Below, piece after piece: positions 1-9,136 of a stretch of DNA of 64,000 nt (its first letter is position 1; each line of letters starts with the position of its first letter). Source of the stretch: G963665925 sp963676345 (GTDB lineage: Bacteria; Bacillota; Clostridia; Peptostreptococcales; Acidaminobacteraceae). The notes under the pieces are model-generated. The model saw nothing but the letters and a program-made list of their open reading frames with translations. It was not told the origin of the DNA and did not search any database. The position numbers and the translations under genes were made by a program. The DNA is taken from positions 806,001-870,000 of the forward strand of contig CAXXTS010000001.1 of assembly GCA_963676345.2 (NCBI GenBank), in the 5' to 3' direction.

Positions 1-209
1 TTTCTTATAAATTTTTCATGCCCGGGTACATCGACAATACCCGCGCGTTTTTTGCTGGGCAAATCAAAAAATGCAAATCCTAGGTCGATTGTAATGCCGC
101 GTTTTTTCTCTTCCGCCCACCGGTCTGGTTCAATACCGGTAAGTCTTCTAATGAGAGCACTCTTCCCATGATCTATATGTCCGGCCGTGCCGATGACTAC
201 ATTTGTCAT
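1..209 (-). CDS. selB: Selenocysteine-specific elongation factor SelB (N-terminal part, cut by window edge)
   Basis: Only the first ~69 codons are inside the window. The ATG (209-207) lies one base after the selA stop, and the AGGAGG-like site sits inside the selA end. The translation begins MTNVVIGTAGHIDHGKSALI: the P-loop GHIDHGKS is the G1 motif of a translational GTPase, and DVPGHEKF about 50 residues later is the G3 motif. SelB brings Sec-tRNA to UGA codons marked by a SECIS hairpin. The family match comes from the G motifs plus the position directly behind selA; the RNA-binding C-terminus cannot be seen. Confidence 0.9.
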   Translation of the reverse strand, partial: MTNVVIGTAGHIDHGKSALIRRLTGIEPDRWAEEKKRGITIDLGFAFFDLPSKKRAGIVDVPGHEKFIR

Positions 210-210
210 T

Positions 211-1617
211 TTAGACCTCCTGCTCAAGCGAAGCGAGTGCCTTCGCTACAATTTCGTATTCTCCCGCTTGCAAGGTGCGTGGATCAAACAGAACTTTATC
301 GTCTTCAACGCGTGCTATCACGGGAATATCATATGCCCTAATACCTGAAATGATTTTATTTGCAGAGTATTTTGGATGCTCAAGGGACATCAAGTAAGTT
401 GGAAGCTTTTCAAGCGGCATAGAGCCCCCCCCCACTTCTGATGCACCTTCAATTTTCTTTATGGTGTACGCCTGTACTTGACCACGAACGGTCTCAATCA
501 GCAAATCAGCTTCTTGGCTGAGCTGGTCAAGGGGCCTTGTCAGCATATTCAGTGTTGGAATTTCTTTTAAGGCACGTTCCTCGTCTCTATATAATTTCAG
601 CGTAGCTTCAAGTGCGCATAATGTCATTTTATCAACACGCAGTGCACGTGTTAGATGATTGGCCTTCATAGCATCTATATACGCTTTACGTCCTACAATA
701 ATACCTGCTTGAGGACCGCCAAGCATCTTATCACCACTAAATGTTACAACATCGGCCCCCGCTGATACAGCTTCTTGGACAGTTGGCTCTTTCGTCAATC
801 CATATTTTGAAAAATCGACTAGCGAACCGCTTCCAATGTCTTCGACCAGTGGGATCTGATGTTCTTGTGCAAGTGGCGCCAACTCGTCTATTCCCACTTC
901 CTTTGTGAAGCCTAAAATGCGGTAATTGCTTGTATGGACTTTTAAGAGTACACCTGTGTTTTCAGTGATGGCATTTGCATAGTCTTTCAAGTGGGTTTTA
1001 TTTGTTGTCCCCACTTCAATTAAGTCCGCGCCAGACCACCGCATCACTTCAGGCACCCTGAAGGAACCCCCGATTTCAACGAGCTGTCCTCTTGATACAA
1101 TAGCTTCTTTCCCCTCACAAAGTGTGCTTAGTACCAGCATGACAGCAGCTGCATTATTATTGACAACGAGTGCAGCCTCTGCACCGGTCATTTCACAAAG
1201 TTTGTCTTCAACATGACTGTAACGCAGACCGCGTTTGCCATTTTGAGTGTCAAACTCCAGTGTGGAGTAGTATCCAGCAATTTCATCTAAATGTGTTCCG
1301 ATAGACCTGGTAATGAGAGAACGTCCTAAATTTGTATGGAGTACAACACCCGTTGCATTAACAACCCGTTTAAGATGATACGCTTCTTTTTCGCGCGCCA
1401 TGTTAAGCGCATTTTGAACAATAACATCTTCGTCGATTTCAAATGTGCGCGCTTCTTCTTGCGTGAGCTTTGCAATTTCTTTTCTAACCACATCGATAGA
1501 TTGCCTAACACTATCCACAAGAACTGACCTTGAAAGATCATTAAGATGTGCTTTAACGGTTGTTTTTTCCAGTAATTCATCAACTTTCGGTAATTGGGCA
1601 AATAAATTTTTTTTCAT
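211..1617 (-). CDS. selA: L-seryl-tRNA(Sec) selenium transferase SelA
   Basis: 468 residues, normal length for bacterial SelA. This PLP enzyme converts Ser-tRNA(Sec) to Sec-tRNA(Sec) using selenophosphate from SelD. Visible features are the conserved RVVNATGVVLHTNLGRS stretch near residue 85, the PLP-lysine region SGDKMLGGPQAG near residue 300 and a GGGSMPL loop near residue 400. The start is taken at the ATG at 1617 because AGGAG lies about 9 bases upstream; an upstream in-frame ATG at 1635 has no such site. A TATAAT-like -10 (1679-1674 on the minus strand) may drive selA-selB. The GGG loop is encoded by a run of nine G. selB follows after one base, so the two are surely co-transcribed. Confidence 0.96.
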   Translation of the reverse strand: MKKNLFAQLPKVDELLEKTTVKAHLNDLSRSVLVDSVRQSIDVVRKEIAKLTQEEARTFEIDEDVIVQNALNMAREKEAYHLKRVVNATGVVLHTNLGRSLITRSIGTHLDEIAGYYSTLEFDTQNGKRGLRYSHVEDKLCEMTGAEAALVVNNNAAAVMLVLSTLCEGKEAIVSRGQLVEIGGSFRVPEVMRWSGADLIEVGTTNKTHLKDYANAITENTGVLLKVHTSNYRILGFTKEVGIDELAPLAQEHQIPLVEDIGSGSLVDFSKYGLTKEPTVQEAVSAGADVVTFSGDKMLGGPQAGIIVGRKAYIDAMKANHLTRALRVDKMTLCALEATLKLYRDEERALKEIPTLNMLTRPLDQLSQEADLLIETVRGQVQAYTIKKIEGASEVGGGSMPLEKLPTYLMSLEHPKYSANKIISGIRAYDIPVIARVEDDKVLFDPRTLQAGEYEIVAKALASLEQEV

Positions 1618-1750
1618 TTGTCGCACTCCTAACATATTGGTCTGACCGTTCTAACTGCCAGTTTTCCAGAGTAATTATAACATATTTAACTACAGGTGAT
1701 TCGTTTGCGTGATAAGAAAATCCCCTTTATGACAAAAACGAAAAGAAAAA

Positions 1751-1858
1751 CCTACTATTCCTTAACATTTGAACTGAATAATACATGAAATTGGCAAAAA
1801 TGGCACAGACGTGCATCTAGACAATTTCATAATTCTAAATATTTTAAGGAAAAGCAGG
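1751..1858 (-). terminator. Large nested hairpin followed by a U-rich tract, after selD
   Basis: On the minus strand a 15-nt arm (1858-1844) pairs with 1765-1751 with one G-U and one U-U position. Inside it a perfect 9-bp stem (1830-1822 with 1793-1785) encloses a 4-bp stem (1814-1811 with 1806-1803). A U-rich tract follows immediately (1750-1737 read on the minus strand). The pairing is better on the minus strand than on the plus strand, where the G-U becomes A-C. It starts 25 bases after the selD stop, so a terminator is the simplest reading, but the ~108-nt nested form is unusually large for one. Confidence 0.5.
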
Positions 1859-1882
1859 TTTATATAATTTCGGTGACTGTAT

Positions 1883-2926
1883 TTACTTAAATTCTATATA
1901 GACAGATCTTTTCTCAGTGACTTTACCAATCACAGCAAATTCTGTCTTGGTACGCTTGTCCAGCTCATTTAAAAGTGCCTGCGCACTGTCTTCATGAACC
2001 GCAATCAGCAAGCCTCCTGACGTTTGCGGATCAAATAGAATGTCTTTCATTTCGTCTGATATACTGCTTGAAACCTTGACTTTGTCCCCAACATAAGACT
2101 TATTTCTGTAAGCGCCAGCAGGTACAAGTCCCATTGCTGCGTGATCAAGTGCACCTGCCATTACAGGAATGGTATCTGTTTGTATCTCAATACTAACACC
2201 ACTGCCCTCAGCCATTTCTAAGACATGACCAGCTAGTCCAAACCCTGTAATATCTGTGCATGCAGAAACATCCTGACCCTCCATGGCTTCAGCTGCGTAT
2301 TTGTTAAGATAAGCCATCACACGCATGGCTTCCTGGGTGCACGCTTCGTCCAGCAGCTCTGCTTTTATGGCTGTATTGAGTATGCCGACACCAATGGGTT
2401 TGGTTAGAATGAGCAAATCTCCTACACGTGCCTTAGCATTTGCAAGTACCCTAGTCGGATGAACCAGGCCCGTAACTGATAACCCATATTTGGGTTCATT
2501 GTCCTCAACAGAGTGCCCGCCTACTAAGAGTGCGCCTGCTTCACGCACCTTATCCGCGCCACCTTTTAGAATTTCACCTAAAATGGACATGTCAAGACAA
2601 TTCGGAAAGCCGACTATATTCAGTGCAATAGTAGGCACTCCACCCATTGCATAGACATCACTCAGTGCGTTGGCAGCTGCAATTTGCCCAAACATGTAGG
2701 GATCATCTACTATTGGTGTGAAAAAATCCAGAGTCTGGATAATAGCCTGCTCATCATTTAATTTATATACTGCCGCATCATCAGCTGTATCTAGACCTAC
2801 AAGAAGTCTGTCACTGCTGAATTTGGGTAAGTGACGCAGAACCTGCGCCAAGTCCTCAGGACCTATTTTAGCCGCTCAGCCAGAGCTTTGTGTCAGCTCG
2901 GTCAAGCGAACGCGTTTATCTTCCAT
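1883..2926 (-). CDS. selD: Selenide, water dikinase SelD, itself a selenoprotein (in-frame TGA = Sec17)
   Basis: SelD makes selenophosphate from selenide and ATP, the selenium donor for SelA. A plain reading opens only at codon 26 (2851), which would delete the active site. Reading through TGA (2878-2876) extends the gene in frame to an ATG at 2926 with GGAGGTGAGAG directly upstream. The restored N-terminus reads TELTQSSG-U-AAKIGPEDL, matching the SelD catalytic motif in which the residue after SG is Cys or Sec, followed by the essential Lys (K20). Total 347 residues. Short hairpins lie downstream of the TGA (GTCC-TGA-GGAC, then CGCAG-GTT-CTGCG), either of which could be part of a bacterial SECIS. 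selA and selB next door supply the decoding machinery. Confidence 0.95.
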
Positions 2927-3012
2927 ACTCTCACCTCCATAGGTGACGTTCATTATTATTGTATATCCAGAGTCCACTATACCATCTAGAACCTGCACGG
3001 GCAAGCATTCGC

Positions 3013-3606
3013 TTACTCTCTGAGGGCCTTTGTAAACACCTGTCGAATGGCCTCGATTTTTTTCTCTCCAATCCCCTGCACATTTAAGAGTTCATCTACA
3101 GAATTAAACGGGCCATTTTCACTTCGGTAGCTGATAATACGCTCCGCCATAGCGTCTCCAATACCATCAATTTCTGTAAGTCGATCAGCATCCGATTCAT
3201 TTAATTCTTCCAGTGTCCAGGCCCCAAGAGGGCGCTGAATTTCAATCTCAGGCACTTCCCCTTCTTTATATACGCTGATTTGCTGTGTGTCATAGACCTT
3301 CTGTGCCAGATTAATGGCATAGGTATCGGCATCGCTTGTCAGTCCACCAGCCATTTTTACAACATCTTCTACCCGGCTGTCTTCTGGCAGTTCATACACA
3401 CCAGGCATATACACCGCACCTGTAATATAAACCTTAATTCTTGTTTCTGCTGTATCCACCGTAATGGGTACTGCAACTTCGCTTTGAGTGCTCTCATCAA
3501 TCCTGTTCTCATGTGTGCCAAAGTCTATGGCCTTAATGCCAATCACAAGCAGTAACACAACTATGACCAGTCCCAGTTCTATATGATTAGACTTTATCTT
3601 ACCCAT
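3013..3606 (-). CDS. comEA: ComEA-like competence protein (SLBB and helix-hairpin-helix)
   Basis: 197 residues. One N-terminal membrane segment (about residues 10-25, LGLVIVVLLLVIGI) is followed by an acidic linker, an SLBB-type domain (IKVYITGAVYMPGVYELPEDS, then VEDVVKMAGGLT) and a C-terminal double helix-hairpin-helix (LTEIDGIGDAMAERIISYR and LLNVQGIGEKKIEAI). This is the layout of ComEA, the membrane-anchored receptor for double-stranded DNA in natural transformation. The ATG at 3606 is chosen because GGAGGG sits about 6 bases upstream; an in-frame ATG 15 bases earlier is in the ribosome-binding region. No other competence genes are visible nearby. It is followed by selD after 86 bases. 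Confidence 0.9.
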   Translation of the reverse strand: MGKIKSNHIELGLVIVVLLLVIGIKAIDFGTHENRIDESTQSEVAVPITVDTAETRIKVYITGAVYMPGVYELPEDSRVEDVVKMAGGLTSDADTYAINLAQKVYDTQQISVYKEGEVPEIEIQRPLGAWTLEELNESDADRLTEIDGIGDAMAERIISYRSENGPFNSVDELLNVQGIGEKKIEAIRQVFTKALRE

Positions 3607-3792
3607 TATTCCCTCCATCATTCCGTTCGTACTTTTTATGTTTTCTACTATTATACGATTTTCAGAATGGATATTCCAGAAAATTCCTCTTCATGTCAAT
3701 TTGTTTACAGTTTGGAACACTTCAATTTTGTCCTGCTATGGCAATTGAACTTGTGTTAGAATAGGAGTATCTGTGACAAGAGGTGATTAAAT

Positions 3793-5136
3793 TTGAAAAA
3801 ATATATAACTGTGGTACTCATCGTACTCACAATACTTATAAATACGACTATAACGGCTCATGCAAATGGCTATACACTAACAACAAGCGACATCGTCGCC
3901 GAAGCTGCTATTTTGATGGATCAGGAATCTGGACAAATTCTCTTTCAAAAGAACATTAACAAAATTATGTACCCGGCCAGCATTACAAAAATTATGACAG
4001 CCATACTTGTACTTGAAGACCTGTCACTGGACGATACTGTGGTGATAGATGCACAAGCGCCTTTTACCGAAGGGAACCGCATATATGTTATTGAGGACGA
4101 AATTTTAACGGTTGAACAGCTCTTAAATGCCCTAATGATAGAGTCAGCCAACGACGCGGCTGTTGCACTTGCCAATTATCACTCAGGGAGTGTTGAGGCC
4201 TTCGCACATAAAATGAACGAACGCGCCAAGGAACTGGGGGCACTCAATACAAACTTCGTAAATCCCAATGGTCTTCCAAATGAAGCACACGTAACTACAG
4301 CATACGACATGGCTCTCATTGCAAAACACGCTGTGAATATGGACAAGCTCATGGAAATCTCTTCAACAGTGCGCTATCAGATTCCGCCAACAAATAAACA
4401 GGATGAAACCCGGTATTTGACAAATTCCAACCGTTTTTTATACGGCGTTGGCAGTAAGAATCAGATTAACTACAAAGGCAAAATGATTGATATTAAATAT
4501 GATGCAGTTACAGGATTAAAGACAGGGTATACTGTTGCTGCTGGTCAAACCTTTGTAGCAACTGGCGAAAAAGACGGTAAGAAGCTGATCAGTGTTATTT
4601 TGAAATCAGAGGGAAAAAACCTATACATAGATTCCAGAAAGCTTCTAGATTATGGTTTTGACAACTTTGAGCGCAAGGCACTCATAGACGCTGGTGAGAA
4701 AATTGATGAACTCAGTTTTGAAGATGAAAAGAACTCTCGCCTACCCATCGTGACTAAAGACGCACTGGTTGCTTACGTCCCACTGGGAACGCAGGTCAGC
4801 GACTTAACACGTGATATGCATTTGCTCCCTGATATTACACTACCGGTTGAGTCCGGACAAGTGCTCGGTACAATGCAGTACCAGCTGGGAGATTTAACGG
4901 TTGCAAGTACAGAACTTGTTGCGCCTGGTTTTGTCAGTGATAAAGCACTTCTCGATGATAACATACAGTATTTCAATGACGATACATCTGGGTGGAACTT
5001 AAAAGAAATGGACTGGATTTCATTTTCAATACGTGCAGGTTTGACCCTTCTTATTTGGCGTATTATTATGACTTGGTATAATTTGCAGCGTAGAAAGTAT
5101 GCGAAAAAAATGCGCGAAAAACAGCAGTCAAACTAA
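3793..5136 (+). CDS. dacF: D-alanyl-D-alanine carboxypeptidase (peptidase S11, DacF/PBP5 type)
   Basis: 447 residues with a signal peptide (about 1-25). It trims the terminal D-Ala of peptidoglycan stem peptides outside the membrane. All three penicillin-binding motifs are present: SITK (YPASITKIMTA, near residue 62), SAN (IESANDAAVAL, near 120) and KTG (LKTGYTVAAG, near 245). A PBP5-type C-terminal beta domain follows, then a hydrophobic helix near residue 420 (AGLTLLIWRIIMTWY) and a basic tail, as expected for membrane anchoring. The start is a TTG with AGAGGTGA about 7 bases upstream; no ATG fits. A strong hairpin terminator follows at 5203. The symbol is by family; the paralogue (DacA/B/F) cannot be fixed. 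Confidence 0.92.
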   Translation: MKKYITVVLIVLTILINTTITAHANGYTLTTSDIVAEAAILMDQESGQILFQKNINKIMYPASITKIMTAILVLEDLSLDDTVVIDAQAPFTEGNRIYVIEDEILTVEQLLNALMIESANDAAVALANYHSGSVEAFAHKMNERAKELGALNTNFVNPNGLPNEAHVTTAYDMALIAKHAVNMDKLMEISSTVRYQIPPTNKQDETRYLTNSNRFLYGVGSKNQINYKGKMIDIKYDAVTGLKTGYTVAAGQTFVATGEKDGKKLISVILKSEGKNLYIDSRKLLDYGFDNFERKALIDAGEKIDELSFEDEKNSRLPIVTKDALVAYVPLGTQVSDLTRDMHLLPDITLPVESGQVLGTMQYQLGDLTVASTELVAPGFVSDKALLDDNIQYFNDDTSGWNLKEMDWISFSIRAGLTLLIWRIIMTWYNLQRRKYAKKMREKQQSN

Positions 5137-5202
5137 GTCTTAGACCTAGATATACCCTATATATATAGGGTTGAGCATTCAGACAAAACAAAACTCAAAA
5201 TG

Positions 5203-5240
5203 AAAGGCGTATCTATCCGTTTCGGATTTGATACGCCTTT
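5203..5240. terminator. Intrinsic terminator, convergent and probably bidirectional
   Basis: An 11-bp perfect stem (5203-5213 with 5230-5240) carries an inner 5-bp hairpin (ATCCG-TTT-CGGAT). It is followed by T-rich sequence on the plus side and preceded by an A-rich stretch that gives a U-rich tail on the minus side. It lies between the convergent dacF and lipase-like genes and can serve both. A separate 16-bp perfect palindrome (CCCTATATATATAGGG, 5155-5170) lies between dacF and this hairpin. Confidence 0.85.
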
Positions 5241-5301
5241 TTTTATGTTCTATCGTACTGCTTACAAACTCCTTTGAATGGACAGTTTGCCTTTCTAAAA
5301 G

Positions 5302-7626
5302 TCACCCTTTTCGTTTAAGCAGGCTGATCAGCAGCAGTAATATCAAAACACCTGCCACCCCATAGGCGTAAAGCGGAATCCTAGTCAACAGATTATTGAT
5401 TGGTCGCTCACCATAAAATCCATCTTCCCACCACATCTCAAGCGGCGGACTTGCCTGCTGGAGCCGAGACTGACTATCAATACGCACAGCCTGGCCACTT
5501 TTTAATAGGGCTGTCTGTAAATACGCATAGGACTGTCCTGCCACCACATCAAGCATGCCGTCTATGCTATATGCTAAACTTTCTTCCCCAACGCTTACAA
5601 CGAAAGCTGTTTGTCTTCCCCGAACACTTTGAATGCTCTCTTTTTCACCAAGTGTCACTTCAAAATGCTGACCAGTCGCATCCCTTGTGGTAAACCGCGC
5701 TGAACCCTTGTCCACTGTCGCCTTTACTAAATTGGGCGAAGCATAATTAATATATAACTCTGTATTTTCATCTAAGTCAATCTTGCCAAATAGGTTGCGC
5801 CCAGATTTTATAAACAAAGTCATTCTGCCTTTTTCTGTACGCACTGACTCATAAAAGGATACGGATTGATCTTCAACTTCTTCAGCGGGTACAAACCATG
5901 CACTTGATTTGTCCGCATCATAATTCTCTCTATATGCTTGGCCTTCGTAGCTGTAAACATACATTTTTACATTGATAAAATCACCTGGGGAAATGTCTTC
6001 CCCTAGCCATTTCAAAATTTGTGCCTGCACCTCTTCATCCGTTGTCAGCGGCGGTCCAAAATTAGAAACAGCTGGCGAATGCGATCTGCCTGGAAACTCT
6101 ATAGAGGTGACGCCATTTAAAAATGCTGAAGTCACAGTTACAACCCCGTCTCCAAAGAGAGACTCTGATCCGTATAGGAGTCCATACTGGGTTTGTGGAT
6201 GCAAATGTGTTCCTTCCATTTCATCTTTATTCAAATCAAGGATAAATGGTGAAGACTCATAAAGCTGTGCGGCTGCTCTCTGATGAACATCTTCAAAATA
6301 AGAGGAGAGTTTCCCAATCCATTTGTCGATGGGACCACAGCCATGATTTGGCGTACCCACCATAATAAGCTTGCGTACACTATTGGGATACTTGTCACCC
6401 AGTCTTGAAAGAAGATAACGGCTGATAAGTCCTCCCATACTGTGAGCGACAATATCTACTTTATAGGGTTTAATATTGTCCAGCGCATGTGTTTCCTGCA
6501 CCTGTTCGATATGCCTGCCAAGCACATCAGCCTGAACTGGAATACTCTGTCCACTTTCATCCCAGTAGTGATAACGTCTTCTGAGTGTGTTAAAATGCTT
6601 GTTACTTAAGACTTTATCCAACGCTAGCCAGGTTGTTTCATCTCCAGTAAATCCGTGAACCAAAACCACCGTTGGCATATATAATTTGATCGGTGAACTC
6701 AGCACCTCTTCTTTTCCCGATGGCTGTTTAACTTCAACTCGAATATAATCTGAAATGACACCTGCCTCACCCTTATACGCTTCGGTCATATATTTTGGTG
6801 TCCTGTAGACAAACCTGTGTTTTCCACTCTGCTTTAATTCAACACCTGTGTCTATACCCACAAGTGTGCCGTGCTCAGGTGCGGCCACTGAGTACCGGCC
6901 TGAAAAAGCGTCGCCTAGTGACAGTTCAAACTGGAGCGTTTGTCCTTCGCCTGCGACAATACCTTCGTAGGGCTGACGCGTTTTAGGATTGATTTCAGAT
7001 AGAAGAACAACATTTACATCTTGATGGTCCGGCAGGTTTTCACTTGGTTCATTTACAGCGGGTTCACTGTCCTCAAAACCACTGCCTTGTAAATTGTCTA
7101 AGGCAGATTCAATTTTAGGGATTATTTGAAAAAGCGCCTCCAGACACTGTTCTTCCGTCGTTCCCCTAAAATTAGACGAAGTCAGCTCTATCTGAAAATT
7201 ACCATAGACCCACGAAGCAGCATATATGGTGCTATGCCCGCGGTCTAAGTAACGTGCAGTTCTGATAATAGATCCATAATCACTCTCGATGGGCACATTA
7301 AATTGACCAGACTGATATAGGCTATTTTCATCTGGTTTTTCATCAAAATGCCTTATAACAAGACCATCATAAAGCCCCTGTGCTCTTACAAACCACAAGC
7401 TGGCCCGATCTGTCTCCCTATCCAGTACACGCCTGTGCAAATCTTCAGATTTTACCGTTCCCAAATTATTGCTGTCGTCTTGGTGAAATCCTAATTCAAG
7501 TGCCTCTATTTCATCTACAATAGCCTGCCATGTATAGCGGTCTTCTGAAAATGTGGCAGAGCAAAATAGAGTTATCAGCACACTCCATGCCATGAATACA
7601 ATGAGGCAACGCTTTGAAAGTTTCAT
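5302..7626 (-). CDS. Exported lipase-like alpha/beta hydrolase with C-terminal membrane anchor
   Basis: 774 residues. N-terminal signal sequence (RCLIVFMAWSVLITLFC), a ~300-residue region with no recognised fold, then an alpha/beta hydrolase core: oxyanion strand VVLVHGFTGDETTW (~320-335), nucleophile elbow AHSMGG (Ser near 396), acid in FGDGVV (near 494) and His in GRSHSP (near 516). This matches PGAP1/lipase-like serine esterases. Residues ~620-720 look like a FecR-type beta domain, and the last ~25 residues are one helix (GVLILLLLISLLKRKG). It is therefore probably tethered outside the cell by its C-terminus. The ATG at 7626 is preferred because AGGTGA lies 6 bases upstream; a GTG 9 bases earlier falls inside that site. 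It follows the lipoprotein gene by 9 bases, so they form one operon. Substrate unknown. Confidence 0.8.
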   Translation of the reverse strand: MKLSKRCLIVFMAWSVLITLFCSATFSEDRYTWQAIVDEIEALELGFHQDDSNNLGTVKSEDLHRRVLDRETDRASLWFVRAQGLYDGLVIRHFDEKPDENSLYQSGQFNVPIESDYGSIIRTARYLDRGHSTIYAASWVYGNFQIELTSSNFRGTTEEQCLEALFQIIPKIESALDNLQGSGFEDSEPAVNEPSENLPDHQDVNVVLLSEINPKTRQPYEGIVAGEGQTLQFELSLGDAFSGRYSVAAPEHGTLVGIDTGVELKQSGKHRFVYRTPKYMTEAYKGEAGVISDYIRVEVKQPSGKEEVLSSPIKLYMPTVVLVHGFTGDETTWLALDKVLSNKHFNTLRRRYHYWDESGQSIPVQADVLGRHIEQVQETHALDNIKPYKVDIVAHSMGGLISRYLLSRLGDKYPNSVRKLIMVGTPNHGCGPIDKWIGKLSSYFEDVHQRAAAQLYESSPFILDLNKDEMEGTHLHPQTQYGLLYGSESLFGDGVVTVTSAFLNGVTSIEFPGRSHSPAVSNFGPPLTTDEEVQAQILKWLGEDISPGDFINVKMYVYSYEGQAYRENYDADKSSAWFVPAEEVEDQSVSFYESVRTEKGRMTLFIKSGRNLFGKIDLDENTELYINYASPNLVKATVDKGSARFTTRDATGQHFEVTLGEKESIQSVRGRQTAFVVSVGEESLAYSIDGMLDVVAGQSYAYLQTALLKSGQAVRIDSQSRLQQASPPLEMWWEDGFYGERPINNLLTRIPLYAYGVAGVLILLLLISLLKRKG

Positions 7627-7635
7627 CTTATTCAC

Positions 7636-8901
7636 CTACTCAAAGAATTTGATGGTTGAGATGACTGTATCGGTATAAGCACTTCCTGGATAAACGCTAT
7701 CAATTCTGAGAACAACGTCTTTACTTGTAATCGGCTCAGGTAGTTCTAGTAACTGGGTTTTCATAGAGTCCTCCAGCGTGAATACGTAGGCCTCTCCAGT
7801 AACACTTGAAATAACGAGTTCTTTCACACGACTGTTTTTATAATACAAGGCTTCAGACTTATGGTATCCGTTTTGAATAAATACTTTACTGAATGTCAGC
7901 GGCTTGGCACTCATAAACTCAATGTTCTCGTTTATACCCTGATCTTTTTCACCTTCAACCCATGCCGTTTCAGGAAGCCTATCAAACATATACTCAGCAG
8001 GATATCCTTCTAGGGTGCTGCTTACGACAATTCTATCCCACAGCACTTCGCCTGCATCGTACCAGAAATAGCGAATGACATTGCCTGTATCTTTGTCTAT
8101 TTGTACGGTATTTGTAGCCACGCCATCCCGCTCTTCACAGGCCACATAAACGCTATTGCCACTAAAGAATGGCTCAAGAGCATAAATGCCGTTTCTATCC
8201 CCTTCCTGAACCCAAACAACTGAACCTTCTACAGTCACTTTGCTCATAAGCGGACCATAGTATCCTGCAGTGTAAATGTGGCCTTCATTATCAAGCAACG
8301 GGATCTCGATACATCCGACAGATACGGGGTCAAATCGTTCCTGACCATCTTTTCGGCTTAAACCGTGCAGGTTGCCTCCTATTTCAATGTAAAAGGCATT
8401 TTCATCTGTAGTGGTATCTGACACGGGTTCAAGCTCTGTCATTGGTACACCTTCAAATTTTCGTTCCCAGACCGTGTTTGCCTTCCCATCTGATGCCGTT
8501 ACAAAAACAGTATATGTGCTATCTTGCTGGTTTATACGCGCAACAGCATCCACATACTGGGCCTTTTGACCATTTGTCTGAACCAATTCTATACCACTGT
8601 CATCACGATCTTCTCCTTCAGACTCTGTTTGCGGGTTTATTTGAAGCTCTGTTTGGGGTTTTGTTTCTGCTTCTGTTTCAGGCTCCAACTCAGGTTCTAT
8701 TTGATCTTCTGCTGGTGCTTGTGTTGGTGCTTGTGTTGGTGCAACACCGTTTTCTCTGCCACCTGTCTCTGCAACAGGTTCCAGCTGAACTTCCTCAATT
8801 TCAACGGGTTCATTTTCATAAGATACCGACTCACGCTCAGACGTACACCCTGAGAGTGCTAATATTAGAATGCTTATCATAAAAATTGCTAGCCTTTTCA
8901 T
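7636..8901 (-). CDS. Lipoprotein with acidic linker, propeller-like region and glycan-binding-like C-terminus
   Basis: 421 residues. A type II signal peptide ends in the lipobox LSGC (about residues 15-20), so it is a lipidated surface protein. Residues ~40-100 are a low-complexity Thr/Gln/Pro/Glu linker with repeated TQAP and ETE/PQTE units. The middle (~105-290) has repeated W/Y-D-G strands like a PQQ/YncE-type beta-propeller. The last ~130 residues (LDRLPETAWVEG-like entry, FIQNGYHKSEALYYKNSRVK, then VYPGSAYTDTVISTIKF) resemble the NADase-type glycan-binding or discoidin fold. The start is the ATG at 8901 behind GGGGGAG. It is co-transcribed with the lipase-like gene, which suggests a joint role on an extracellular polymer; this is inference. 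Confidence 0.75.
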   Translation of the reverse strand: MKRLAIFMISILILALSGCTSERESVSYENEPVEIEEVQLEPVAETGGRENGVAPTQAPTQAPAEDQIEPELEPETEAETKPQTELQINPQTESEGEDRDDSGIELVQTNGQKAQYVDAVARINQQDSTYTVFVTASDGKANTVWERKFEGVPMTELEPVSDTTTDENAFYIEIGGNLHGLSRKDGQERFDPVSVGCIEIPLLDNEGHIYTAGYYGPLMSKVTVEGSVVWVQEGDRNGIYALEPFFSGNSVYVACEERDGVATNTVQIDKDTGNVIRYFWYDAGEVLWDRIVVSSTLEGYPAEYMFDRLPETAWVEGEKDQGINENIEFMSAKPLTFSKVFIQNGYHKSEALYYKNSRVKELVISSVTGEAYVFTLEDSMKTQLLELPEPITSKDVVLRIDSVYPGSAYTDTVISTIKFFE

Positions 8902-9073
8902 ATGCTCCCCCACTCCCTGACAGAAAATAATCGCTTATACACACTATTATTTTCAAATACTTATACCACCACTTATTCTATATATACCAGAAAGTCTTTT
9001 AATATCACGAAGGAAGTGTAATGACATGTCACGCTTTCTCTTTCTAAGGGACCATGTATTTGATTTTTTATAC

Positions 9074-9113
9074 AAAAAAAATGCCAGAGCACAATTAGTT
9101 CGCTCTGGCATTT
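9074..9113 (-). terminator. Intrinsic terminator of ridA
   Basis: A perfect 12-bp stem (9079-9090 with 9102-9113, core ATGCCAGAGC) with an 11-base loop is followed on the minus strand by seven T. It lies 24 bases after the ridA stop. Confidence 0.92.
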
Positions 9114-9136
9114 GATCGTCTTATGTATTGAATTTT

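Noticed and set aside
1751..1858. tRNA-Sec gene beside the sel genes
   Set aside because: No tRNA-like acceptor, T-arm or CCA-adjacent sequence was found; the nested stems do not form a cloverleaf.
2876..2878. TGA in selD as a disabling mutation (pseudogene)
   Set aside because: It falls exactly at the catalytic Cys/Sec position, the frame is otherwise intact with a strong ribosome site, and selA and selB are adjacent.
8442..8882. 146-codon open frame opposite the lipoprotein gene
   Set aside because: It is antisense to the low-complexity Pro/Thr/Glu linker and reads as Leu/Phe/Cys-rich low complexity without a ribosome site.
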